DNA of 9,600 nt from COE1 sp964445375. GTDB lineage: Bacteria > Bacillota > Clostridia > Lachnospirales > Lachnospiraceae. The notes below the pieces were generated by a model. That model saw only the letters and a program-made list of their open reading frames with translations, made no database searches and was not told where the DNA came from. Shown piece by piece: positions 1 through 5,796 of this stretch; positions within the stretch are counted from its first letter, which is position 1, and each line of letters begins with the position of its first letter. The stretch spans positions 1 to 9,600 of the forward strand of contig CAYUKO010000143.1 of the NCBI GenBank assembly GCA_964445375.1, read 5' to 3'. A program made the translations under genes and the position numbers.

Positions 1-1
1 A

Positions 2-82
2 CCTCCAGAAATCAAGGTTTTAGAACAAAAAAATAAGGTAGTTTTTGACACTACCAATTGTATTGAGAGGTGTTTGAAATGA
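2..82 (+). CDS. C-terminal end of a gene cut by the window edge
   Basis: An open frame enters from the left edge and runs 26 codons to a TGA at 80-82, ending in TTNCIERCLK. It is too short to identify. Its stop overlaps the start of the next gene as ATGA (79-82), the usual sign of translational coupling in one operon. The overlap, and the ribosome binding site of the next gene lying inside this frame, are the only support; a chance open frame of this length is possible. Confidence 0.5.
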   Translation, partial: PPEIKVLEQKNKVVFDTTNCIERCLK

Positions 83-489
83 AATTTTACAGAGTACATA
101 CTGCTGATATTGCTTATATTACACAGCAACCACGAGGTATATTTACAGCAATTGGTAAGCTGGTTGATGCCAAGATTCTTTCAGAAGAAGAGACTGCTGA
201 ATACTGGAAGAATCGTGAGTATTTTGAAAAAGTGCTACCGGTACCGCCATTTTATGATGAAGGTAATCCCGACAAGGCAACTACATGGTTTAAGAATACA
301 GAACAAGGAAATTGTATATATGCAGAGATGACATTTTATCGTGAAATGGCAAAAAAATATGGAACGCAGCTGTATATATCAGAATGTGATGGGGTTCCAG
401 GAGAAGTTATCTATGAGGATGAATTCCAGATAGCAATTAAGAATCCACGGCCTGATGCAAGGATTACAACAAAAGAGATAGCAGAGTAA
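79..489 (+). CDS. Conserved-looking hypothetical protein, 136 aa
   Basis: I do not recognise a named domain. The protein is soluble, acidic and rich in aromatic residues, with no signal peptide or membrane segment. It begins MKFYRVHTADIAYITQQPRG and carries a proline/aromatic patch (LPVPPFYDEGNP) near residues 53-64. It resembles short uncharacterised proteins I associate with Lachnospiraceae, but I cannot name a family. The ATG at 79 is preferred over an in-frame GTG at 70 because GAGAGG (65-70) sits 8 nt upstream of the ATG and would overlap the GTG. It overlaps the preceding frame by 4 nt, suggesting an operon. Function unknown. Confidence 0.75.
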   Translation: MKFYRVHTADIAYITQQPRGIFTAIGKLVDAKILSEEETAEYWKNREYFEKVLPVPPFYDEGNPDKATTWFKNTEQGNCIYAEMTFYREMAKKYGTQLYISECDGVPGEVIYEDEFQIAIKNPRPDARITTKEIAE

Positions 490-507
490 TGAATAGGTTA
501 CAAGAAA

Positions 508-516
508 TGCTATAAT
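508..516 (+). promoter_or_regulatory. Possible extended -10 promoter before the acetyltransferase gene
   Basis: TGCTATAAT matches the extended -10 consensus (TGnTATAAT) exactly. There is no good -35, which extended -10 promoters may lack. A start about 7 nt downstream would fall near 523, inside GGAGGT (520-525), giving an almost leaderless message. That awkward geometry lowers confidence; the gene could instead be read from upstream. Confidence 0.3.
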
Positions 517-532
517 TACGGAGGTATGAAAA

Positions 533-1054
533 GTGAGACTAAGACCATATAAGAGTTGTGATGCTAAAAAGATCATTGGATGGATAAGTGATGAAGAAAT
601 CTTTCATAAATGGGGCGGGGATCATTTTGGAGAATATCCTATTAGTGCGGAGATTATAGATAACAAATATTTGAAAGATAACGGTGATTGTGTTGAGGAA
701 GATAACTTCTATCCTTGGATTGCATTTACAGATGAGGACGGTGTTATTGGCCATTTTATTATGAGATATATTCATGGAGATAACAAAGTTCTTCGTTTTG
801 GTTGGGTAATAGTTGATGACTCTATCCGGGGAAAAGGGTATGGGACAAGTATGCTGCGAGCAGGGCTGGATTATGCATTTAATATTCTGGGAGTCCATAC
901 TGTAACAATCGGTGTATTTGAACATAATAACATTGCTCATAGCTGTTATAAAAAAGTTGGCTTTGTCGATAAAGAGATTGTCCCACATGAGAGAGAAAAT
1001 ATTATTGAAATGGCCATTACAAAAGAGGAATACTTTCTTTTGAAAAAGTTGTAG
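533..1054 (+). CDS. GNAT-family N-acetyltransferase (RimJ/RimL-like), 173 aa
   Basis: Predicted cytosolic acetyl-CoA-dependent N-acetyltransferase. The acetyl-CoA pyrophosphate-binding motif is visible as R99-G-K-G-Y-G104, after the beta-4 strand (RFGWVIVDDSI) and followed by the alpha-3 helix (TSMLRAGLDYAF). The C-terminal part has the usual N-N-I-A-H-S-C-Y-K-K-V-G-F signature of the RimJ/RimL group. Length is normal for a single GNAT domain. GTG at 533 is chosen because GGAGGT (520-525) lies 7 nt upstream; the ATG at 526 opens a frame that stops after eight codons. The substrate cannot be told from sequence: it could be a ribosomal protein, an antibiotic or a small metabolite. It lies 43 bp after the preceding gene and may be cargo or host DNA beside the mobile element. 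Confidence 0.9.
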   Translation: MRLRPYKSCDAKKIIGWISDEEIFHKWGGDHFGEYPISAEIIDNKYLKDNGDCVEEDNFYPWIAFTDEDGVIGHFIMRYIHGDNKVLRFGWVIVDDSIRGKGYGTSMLRAGLDYAFNILGVHTVTIGVFEHNNIAHSCYKKVGFVDKEIVPHERENIIEMAITKEEYFLLKKL

Positions 1055-1104
1055 CAGATTATTTTTTTATTCTTCCACTTCAAATTTAAGGAAAAATATA
1101 TTAT

Positions 1105-1128
1105 TATAATATCCGAACAAATATTCGG
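1105..1128 (+). promoter_or_regulatory. Promoter -10 followed by a LexA/DinR-like operator
   Basis: A perfect TATAAT (1105-1110) is followed after 2 bp by CCGAACAAATATTCGG (1113-1128). Its core, CGAACAAATATTCG, differs at one position from the Gram-positive LexA (DinR) box pattern CGAAC-N4-GTTCG. The outer five pairs (CCGAA/TTCGG) are perfectly symmetric. Lying at the expected transcription start, a bound repressor would block initiation of the gene at 1147. No convincing -35 is seen. A phage-type repressor with a similar dyad is the alternative. Confidence 0.55.
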
Positions 1129-1146
1129 TTGGATGGGTGAGTGAAA

Positions 1147-1677
1147 ATGAGAAGAAGAGATATAATGTCAAGCTATTGCGCTGTCAGTAGTTCAGATAGG
1201 TTTGAATTTCTATATGAGTATTATCATAATTACAAAAATATTTTAAGCTGTGAAAGACATTGCGTTATTTATATGATTGAAAGTTTTATGATGAAGAATC
1301 ATTGGGAGAAGTATTGCAAGTATTATAACAGCTTAAACAAAAACAGTTTGATAACTCGCATCTCTGAATGCATGAGCAAGGGAGAGGCAATAGATTTTGT
1401 ATTTGAGGATGAAGAGCTTCCTGAATATATTTTAGATTCTTACAAGAACTACATAGCTATGAGAGTCGATTTTCGAATTTTTGCCAACGCACTTAGTAGC
1501 ATTGGCGGTAAAGATGAAGAATTGATTCGCAGGTATGTTATGAGAGAAATTGATCTTCAGGGAATTGCTACAGAACGGACAATTGCTTATGAGACTGCAA
1601 AGGGAAAAATCAGAGATTTGAAGAAGCTCTTGAAGGAAAGAACTTTGAGTTTTTTGGAGGAAGGGAAAGTGGCATAA
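1147..1677 (+). CDS. Putative sigma-70-region-4-like DNA-binding regulator, 176 aa
   Basis: The N-terminal two thirds (rich in Tyr, Phe, Cys and Lys) matches nothing I know. The C-terminal part, roughly residues 124-165 (EELIRRYVMREIDLQGIA onward, then TERTIAYETAKGKIRDLKKLL), reads like a sigma-70 region 4 helix-turn-helix: a helix, a turn, then a recognition helix containing AYETAKGKI and a basic tail. Such small sigma-like or ArpU-like proteins are common near the start of mobile-element operons and control late or transfer genes. ATG 1147 is preferred over GTG 1141 because GGGTGA (1135-1140) is 6 nt upstream of the ATG. The gene sits directly behind a LexA-like box, so SOS induction is a reasonable inference. 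The sigma call is tentative; a generic HTH protein is the alternative. Confidence 0.6.
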   Translation: MRRRDIMSSYCAVSSSDRFEFLYEYYHNYKNILSCERHCVIYMIESFMMKNHWEKYCKYYNSLNKNSLITRISECMSKGEAIDFVFEDEELPEYILDSYKNYIAMRVDFRIFANALSSIGGKDEELIRRYVMREIDLQGIATERTIAYETAKGKIRDLKKLLKERTLSFLEEGKVA

Positions 1678-1693
1678 TTAAAGGCACAACACA

Positions 1694-1711
1694 TCGACGA
1701 CACAAAGTCGA
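1694..1711. other. Small dyad in the intergenic region
   Basis: TCGAC (1694-1698) and GTCGA (1707-1711) form a perfect 5-bp inverted repeat around GACACAAA. The interval 1678-1750 contains no gene. No U-run follows, so this is not a terminator; a protein-binding site or chance are both possible. Confidence 0.25.
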
Positions 1712-1750
1712 CACCATTTGTCCCTTTTCAAAAGAAAAAATGTGTGATAT

Positions 1751-1759
1751 TGTTATAAT
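1751..1759 (+). promoter_or_regulatory. Extended -10 promoter for a possible short RNA
   Basis: TGTTATAAT is a perfect extended -10 element with no clear -35. Initiation about 7 nt downstream (near 1766) would make a transcript of about 75 nt ending at the terminator at 1795-1842. No start codon with a usable ribosome binding site lies in that span. Confidence 0.4.
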
Positions 1760-1794
1760 CGCAAGAGATATAGCTTGTAGATAAAAACAAATAT

Positions 1795-1842
1795 AAAGCA
1801 ACGAATCATTACCGTGCACAATAATGATTTGTTGCTTTTTTT
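1795..1842 (+). terminator. Strong rho-independent terminator
   Basis: AAAGCAACGAATCATTA (1795-1811) pairs with TAATGATTTGTTGCTTT (1822-1838) over 17 bp with a single G-U pair. The 10-nt loop contains GTGCAC, and the T-run reaches 1842. It ends transcription from the sigma-like gene and/or from the extended -10 promoter at 1751, and isolates the hairpin array from upstream reading. Confidence 0.9.
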
Positions 1843-1875
1843 ATTTGTGTGGAAGGTGATGAAATATAGCGTGGT

Positions 1876-2102
1876 GCAGGAGCAAGACTCCGCCAGGATG
1901 CAAGGGCAGAGCCTTTGCCTGGGTGCAGGGATAGTTCCCGCTCGGGTCCAGGTGGAAAGCCTGGTAGGTCCAGGACAAGGTCCGGTCTGGTCAAGGGTGA
2001 AACACCTTGTGGGTTGAGGGCAACGCCTCATCGGGTCGCGGATGAAATGCCGTGCTTGGTTAAGGGCGGAGCGCCTTAGTCAGTCCAGGGTGACAACCTT
2101 GG
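1876..2102 (+). repeat. Tandem array of ten short hairpins with about 23-nt periodicity
   Basis: This stretch, about 60% GC by hand count in an AT-rich window, is a chain of ten hairpins whose 5' arms begin at 1876, 1900, 1925, 1948, 1970, 1992, 2015, 2037, 2061 and 2085. Examples: GCAAGGGC/AGA/GCCTTTGC (1900-1918), GGAC/AAG/GTCC (1973-1983), TGAGG(G)C/AAC/GCCTCA (2015-2030), TAAGGGC/GGA/GC(G)CCTTA (2061-2078). Stems are 5-8 bp, often with one bulged purine at a fixed place, and many loops are purine-rich triloops. Arm sequences differ between units but stay complementary. Linkers resemble GG(G)T, and GTCCAGG occurs three times (1946, 1968, 2083). Different stems with conserved pairing mean the fold is what is kept, as RNA or as single-stranded DNA. 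I cannot match it to a named RNA family. Confidence 0.8.
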
Positions 2103-2138
2103 CCCAATAAAGTGTTGGACGCGACACTTAATATTGGG
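2103..2138 (+). other. Large capping hairpin, candidate oriT of the MobV relaxase
   Basis: CCCAATA pairs with TATTGGG (2103-2109 with 2132-2138), then AAGTGTTG with CGACACTT (2110-2117 with 2122-2129) around a GACG loop. That is 15 bp with one G-U pair and a 2-nt bulge. It abuts the last array hairpin without a gap. MobV origins such as that of pMV158 are hairpins with AAAGT...ACTT-type arms upstream of the mob gene; this one has AAAGTGT...ACACTT arms 152 nt upstream of the relaxase start. The oriT reading is inference, since the canonical TAGTGTG nick sequence is absent. Confidence 0.4.
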
Positions 2139-2151
2139 TTATTATCTGTAA

Positions 2152-2181
2152 CGCTTCGCGCAGAATTAACGGCTTCGCCGT
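2152..2181 (+). other. Two small TTC-triloop hairpins
   Basis: CGC/TTC/GCG (2152-2160) and ACGGC/TTC/GCCGT (2169-2181) follow the capping hairpin. The second is a compact GC-rich 5-bp stem. They share a loop but not arm sequences, as in the array upstream. The rest of 2139-2235 is AT-rich and shows neither a gene nor a convincing promoter. Confidence 0.45.
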
Positions 2182-2235
2182 GAAATGCAAGTTAGTCTTT
2201 TAAGAAAAAATAAAAATGAATAGTGGCATATTAAG

Positions 2236-2265
2236 AGGAATCGAATAAAATCGGTTCCTTTTTTT
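2236..2265 (+). terminator. Intrinsic terminator immediately upstream of the relaxase gene
   Basis: AGGAATCGA (2236-2244) pairs with TCGGTTCCT (2251-2259) over 9 bp with one G-U pair, loop ATAAAA, followed by an uninterrupted T-run to 2265. The relaxase ribosome binding site (AGGAAGGAG, 2271-2279) begins 5 nt later, so no promoter fits between. Transcription of the downstream series must therefore cross this terminator, pointing to attenuation or antitermination. Confidence 0.8.
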
Positions 2266-2289
2266 ATTGCAGGAAGGAGAAATTTTTTA

Positions 2290-3531
2290 ATGGCAAAACA
2301 AAAAGTAAGAGCGACCAGACACAATGGCCGCAAAGGAGAAAATGGTGTTTTTAAGGCTGGGCACAATGACAGATCATTTGATGTTGATGCAGCTGAGCAT
2401 ATTGATTCAAGTAGAAGTTTCATGAATGTGTACTGGGATATGTATCAAGGATATAACATCGCCGGTACAGATGGAGTAAGACCTGAAAGACGATTTTCAT
2501 TTGAAGAAATTGAAAAAGCATTTTATTGTAATCAGTTTGGTGATTCATTGGATGCACAGACAGAGAGACATATCAAGTCGAGGCATAAAGACAGAATCAG
2601 AACTATGGATCAGATTCGAGAAGATCCTAAGACTTGCCCGGAAGAAACAGTTTATCAATTAGGAACTAAGGATGGGCATGAAGATCCAGCTCTCTTTGTT
2701 CAGGTTGTTGCGGAACTGGTGGAGAAATTTACAAAAAGATTTGGCTCACATGTACAGGTGCTTGACTGGGCTTTGCATATGGATGAGGCCACACCTCATA
2801 TTCATGAGAGACATGTTTTCTTTGCTGATGATGGCTATGGAATGAATTTTCCAAAGCAGGAAAAGGCTTGTGAGGCGCTGGGATTTGAACGTCCGAATCC
2901 AGAAAAGAAGTCTAATAAATTCAATAATGCAAAAATGGTTTTTGATGAAGAAGTAAGAAAACTTTATATTGAGATTGCAGAAAAATATGGAGTTGTGATT
3001 GAGAAGATTCCTCTTGAGGGCAAGAAACATCTTGAGAAGAATGATTATATTCTGGCAAAGCAGGCGGAAGAAATTGCAAATAATGAGGCTAAGCTTCAAT
3101 CCATTGAACTTAAAATCGAAGACATAGAAACTTTTTCAGAAGAGGTTGCAAAGGTAGCTTACGAAAAAGCCTGCGAAGTAGTTACTGAAGAAGTTCGTGC
3201 TATGACGATTGAAGAAGATGTTGGAATTGTAGAAGCCTATAAGGGAAGAATCGAATCAGACAAGGCCGGAATTAAAAAGGAAAATAAATCGTTTGCAATA
3301 AAATTGTTGGATCATGTAGTTGAACTCTTGAAAAGAGGCAAGGGCGCTATATCTAAAAAAATTGAAAAAGCCTTGGGTGATCCGGCATCAAAAAAGAAAA
3401 ATACAGACGAGATTGCTGGTATTGCAAAAGCATCTGTTTTGGCCAAACTTAAGGAACAAAAAGAGCAGGTTGCACTTGCTGATCAACAAAGAGAGCAGAC
3501 ACCTGCCAAGAAGAAGGAGGAATGCCTGTGA
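2290..3531 (+). CDS. mobV: MobV-family (Mob/Pre) relaxase, 413 aa
   Basis: Predicted DNA relaxase that nicks oriT and pilots single-stranded DNA into a conjugation channel supplied by another element. The metal-binding signature HxDE...PHxH is clear at H163-M-D-E166 and P169-H-I-H172, inside LDWALHMDEATPHIHERH. The N-terminus (ATRHNGRKGENGVFKAGHND) fits the conserved N-terminal motif of MobV proteins. The last ~150 residues are Lys/Glu-rich and probably coiled coil, as is common for DNA-binding tails of this family. No VirB/VirD4-type gene is present, so the element is mobilizable rather than self-transmissible. AGGAAGGAG (2271-2279) lies 10 nt before ATG 2290. It is the first gene of the long series and overlaps the next by 4 nt (GTGA). 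Expression should depend on reading through the terminator at 2236-2265. Confidence 0.92.
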   Translation: MAKQKVRATRHNGRKGENGVFKAGHNDRSFDVDAAEHIDSSRSFMNVYWDMYQGYNIAGTDGVRPERRFSFEEIEKAFYCNQFGDSLDAQTERHIKSRHKDRIRTMDQIREDPKTCPEETVYQLGTKDGHEDPALFVQVVAELVEKFTKRFGSHVQVLDWALHMDEATPHIHERHVFFADDGYGMNFPKQEKACEALGFERPNPEKKSNKFNNAKMVFDEEVRKLYIEIAEKYGVVIEKIPLEGKKHLEKNDYILAKQAEEIANNEAKLQSIELKIEDIETFSEEVAKVAYEKACEVVTEEVRAMTIEEDVGIVEAYKGRIESDKAGIKKENKSFAIKLLDHVVELLKRGKGAISKKIEKALGDPASKKKNTDEIAGIAKASVLAKLKEQKEQVALADQQREQTPAKKKEECL

Positions 3532-4160
3532 GATTATTTGATGCAGTAAGAGAAGAGGCTACAGCCTACGATGTTGCAGTAAATTATGGATTGAAGCCTA
3601 ACAGGGCGAAAATGATCTGCTGTCCATTTCATCAGGACAAGCATCCTAGCATGAAGGTGGATAAGCGCTATTATTGCTTTGGGTGTGGAGCGCATGGTGA
3701 TGCAATTGACTTTGTCGCCAATTTATATGGTATAGGAATGAAAGAGGCTGCTATAAAAATAGCTACTGACTTTCATATATTTTATGATGATAAGCTGCCC
3801 ACTTCTTTTGAATTAAGGAATCAGGAAATGAAAAAGTCTAAGGTCCGGAAATGGGCAAAAGATAAGAGAGAGCTTTGCCAAAGAATATCAAAACTTCATA
3901 GCTATTTGCGTGAAATGAAAATAAAATATGCACCCAAAAATATCGAGGATTCCGATTGGAGTTCTCTTTTTAAGTTAGCGGTAGATGATTTTGAAATCGT
4001 GGATTATTATTATGAACTTTTTATTTTGGAATCAACGGATGAGGAACAAAAGAAAATTTATGAAGAATTGAAAAAGGAGATTGAGAATATTGAGAGAAGA
4101 CATTTTGACTACAAAATTGCAGAAGGTGAGCAACGAGTCACAGAGAAGAGAGCTGTATAG
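3528..4160 (+). CDS. CHC2 zinc-finger protein (DnaG-type zinc-binding domain), 210 aa
   Basis: The N-terminal half is the zinc-binding domain of DnaG-like primases: C32-P-F-H35 then C50-F-G-C53, with the typical flanks HPSMKVDKRYYCFGCGAHGD and AIDFVANLYG. After about residue 85 the protein is charged and helical, without the Toprim signature of a full primase, so it cannot be a complete primase. It is short beside DnaG (about 600 aa). GTG 3528 is chosen over ATG 3522 because GGAGG (3516-3520) lies 7 nt before the GTG but 1 nt before the ATG; the GTG overlaps the relaxase stop as GTGA. With the helicase gene following after 1 bp, it probably recognises DNA for priming or loading during replication of the excised element. 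Confidence 0.88.
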   Translation: MRLFDAVREEATAYDVAVNYGLKPNRAKMICCPFHQDKHPSMKVDKRYYCFGCGAHGDAIDFVANLYGIGMKEAAIKIATDFHIFYDDKLPTSFELRNQEMKKSKVRKWAKDKRELCQRISKLHSYLREMKIKYAPKNIEDSDWSSLFKLAVDDFEIVDYYYELFILESTDEEQKKIYEELKKEIENIERRHFDYKIAEGEQRVTEKRAV

Positions 4161-4161
4161 C

Positions 4162-5454
4162 ATGGATTGGCTGGATGACAAAGACAAAATAATCGAGGGA
4201 GCATTTGCAGAGTGTTACCTAAAAATGCATCCTATGATTTGTATTCATGGAATACTTTTTACAATTGATGGCATTGTATCTGATGAATCCGGAATTAAGA
4301 ATGATATTTATTCTATGGTTCGTCCTTATGTAACATCAGGGCTTGCCAGAAAGGTGGAACAACTATTACAGACGATTAAGCTGGAGGCTTATTCAGAACC
4401 ACTGCCACTTCAGACGGATAGGATTCATGTGGCAAATGGAACATTATTCTTGAATGGGGAATTTTCAGCACAGAAGGATTTTTGCCTTAACCGATTGCCG
4501 GTAATATATAATCCCAATGCAGAAAAGCCGGTGAGGTGGCTTAAGTTTATGGAGGAACTTTTAAATCCGGATGACATTTTGACACTTCAGGAGTACATGG
4601 GATATATGCTGTTGCCAACCACGAAGGCACAGAAAATGATGCTCATAATTGGAAAAGGTGGTGAAGGCAAATCTCGAATCGGTCTTGTACTCAGGGAATT
4701 GTTTGGAAATAATATGTATTCCTGCAGCCTACAGAAAATTGAGGTAGATAAGTTTGCCAGAGCAAATCTGGAATATATGTTGATTACGGTGGACGATGAT
4801 ATGAAGTTGGAGGCTTTGCCTCAGACAAATCATATAAAAAGTATTGTCACATTGGAGGATCAGATTGATTTGGAGCGAAAAGGCCAGCAGAGCTTTCAGG
4901 GTGTGGTATATGCAAGAATGATAGCATTTGGCAATGGCGGACTTCATGCACTTTATGATAAAACTGATGGTTTTTATCGTAGACAGTTGATACTGACTAC
5001 TAAGGATAAGGTTGATGGTAGGGAAGATGATCCTTATCTTATTGATAAACTTAGGAAAGAAAGGGATGGGATTTTCATTTGGGCACTTGAAGGATTATGC
5101 AGACTTGTCTCGAATAATTATGTATTTACGGAGAGTGTGGATGCCAAGCAGAATCTTGTAGATGCCCAGGAAGAAGGAAATAATATCCTGGCATTTATGA
5201 AGTCTGAAGGATACTTGCAATTTGAAACAGGCAAGAAAATCTCCTCAACGGATTTTTATAATATCTATGTAAGCTGGTGTGAAGAAAACCTCGAAAAGCC
5301 GAGGGCTTCTGCCGGCTTTTTGCATTATATAAAGGAGAATCAGAAACGCTATGGACTTATTTATGATGCGAAATGTATTGGCAATTGTAGAGGCTTTCAT
5401 AATGTATGCAAAGCGGAGTTTAGCCCGGTTATCGGAAAAACACCGTTTGACTGA
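4162..5454 (+). CDS. D5/P4-type SF3 DNA helicase (phage/plasmid primase C-terminal type), 430 aa
   Basis: Predicted ATP-driven superfamily 3 helicase for element replication. A D5-N-like region (RIHVANGTLFLNG, then NRLPVIYNPNA and LQEYMGYMLLP) precedes the Walker A motif G164-K-G-G-E-G-K170-S171. Walker B is ITVDDD (D211-D213), a sensor-like asparagine lies in MIAFGNGG, and RRQLIL carries the likely arginine finger. Members of this group often have an N-terminal primase domain; here it is missing, which fits the separate zinc-finger protein encoded 1 bp upstream. The frame opens at TTG 4081, but ATG 4162 is chosen because the protein then begins MDWLDDKD, close to the family's usual start; TTG 4090, behind AAGGAG, is the alternative. 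The C-terminal 80 residues may be a small winged-helix DNA-binding domain. Confidence 0.9.
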   Translation: MDWLDDKDKIIEGAFAECYLKMHPMICIHGILFTIDGIVSDESGIKNDIYSMVRPYVTSGLARKVEQLLQTIKLEAYSEPLPLQTDRIHVANGTLFLNGEFSAQKDFCLNRLPVIYNPNAEKPVRWLKFMEELLNPDDILTLQEYMGYMLLPTTKAQKMMLIIGKGGEGKSRIGLVLRELFGNNMYSCSLQKIEVDKFARANLEYMLITVDDDMKLEALPQTNHIKSIVTLEDQIDLERKGQQSFQGVVYARMIAFGNGGLHALYDKTDGFYRRQLILTTKDKVDGREDDPYLIDKLRKERDGIFIWALEGLCRLVSNNYVFTESVDAKQNLVDAQEEGNNILAFMKSEGYLQFETGKKISSTDFYNIYVSWCEENLEKPRASAGFLHYIKENQKRYGLIYDAKCIGNCRGFHNVCKAEFSPVIGKTPFD

Positions 5455-5469
5455 TATGGGAGAAATACC

Positions 5470-5512
5470 TGCTCATGGTGCTCATTCTGATATGCGGGGA
5501 GCAGTATGAGCA
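5470..5512 (+). other. Two-part hairpin after the helicase gene
   Basis: TGCTCAT (5470-5476) pairs with ATGAGCA (5506-5512). Nested inside, TGCTC (5479-5483) pairs with GAGCA (5499-5503), with a 15-nt loop. No T-run follows, so it is not an intrinsic terminator. It lies between the helicase stop and the 64-aa gene and may affect mRNA stability or relative expression. Confidence 0.45.
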
Positions 5513-5562
5513 AGGTGAGCAGACTTTTTGAAATGTTGATTAGAAAAATATGGAGGAAAAAT

Positions 5563-5757
5563 ATGATTAGTATGACAAGACAACAGCAGGGAGATTTTAA
5601 TCGCTGCTGTGATTTTTTAGCAAGAATGATTGAGAAATATGGAGATAGCATAGAACTTGGTACCGTGCAGAAAGTAGCGCTGATATATGAGTGGATTAAT
5701 GCATCCGGCGACAAGCAGGATTATATACTTAATCTTGAATATTCACGTGTTGCGTGA
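5563..5757 (+). CDS. Small hypothetical protein, 64 aa
   Basis: No family recognised. The product is a soluble, mostly helical protein beginning MISMTRQQQGDFNRCCDFLA and ending in NLEYSRVA, with no membrane segment. ATG 5563 is chosen because GGAGG (5552-5556) lies 6 nt upstream; the frame is open back to ATG 5506, but that start sits in a hairpin and lacks a clear ribosome binding site. It lies between the helicase and the XRE regulator genes on the same strand, a position where mobile elements often keep small accessory proteins. Its function cannot be inferred. Confidence 0.65.
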   Translation: MISMTRQQQGDFNRCCDFLARMIEKYGDSIELGTVQKVALIYEWINASGDKQDYILNLEYSRVA

Positions 5758-5781
5758 TAATATAATATTGACGCTTGGCGT
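5743..5781. promoter_or_regulatory. Two related dyads before the XRE gene, candidate operators
   Basis: TCACG-TGTTG-CGTGA (5743-5757) and ACGC-TTG-GCGT (5771-5781) are perfect inverted repeats with centres 26 bp apart. Ten of 13 positions also match as direct repeats (ACGTGTTGCGTGA and ACGCTTGGCGTGA). A TATAAT (5761-5766) lies between them without a good -35. Autoregulation by the downstream XRE protein is a plausible inference. Confidence 0.4.
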
Positions 5782-5796
5782 GAAAGGAGCGGAGAT

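Noticed and set aside
1055..1075. Terminator after the acetyltransferase gene
   Set aside because: A run of T is present (about 1062-1069) but no stable hairpin precedes it.
1814..2017. Open frame running through the hairpin array (ATG at 1859 after GGAAGG)
   Set aside because: The ribosome binding site is only 2 nt from the ATG, the peptide is low complexity, and the hairpin period continues unchanged after the stop at 2017. The pattern is therefore not protein-driven. The minus-strand frames here are by-products of the same GC-rich DNA.
1876..2102. CRISPR array or iterons
   Set aside because: No constant direct repeat of CRISPR length exists; only a short linker (GTCCAGG three times) recurs, and the varying parts are self-complementary. 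No cas genes are present.
2220..2233. MobV nick-like sequence TAGTGGCATATTA
   Set aside because: Resembles TAGTGTGTTA only in its first five bases and has no flanking inverted repeat; the hairpin at 2103-2138 is a better oriT candidate.
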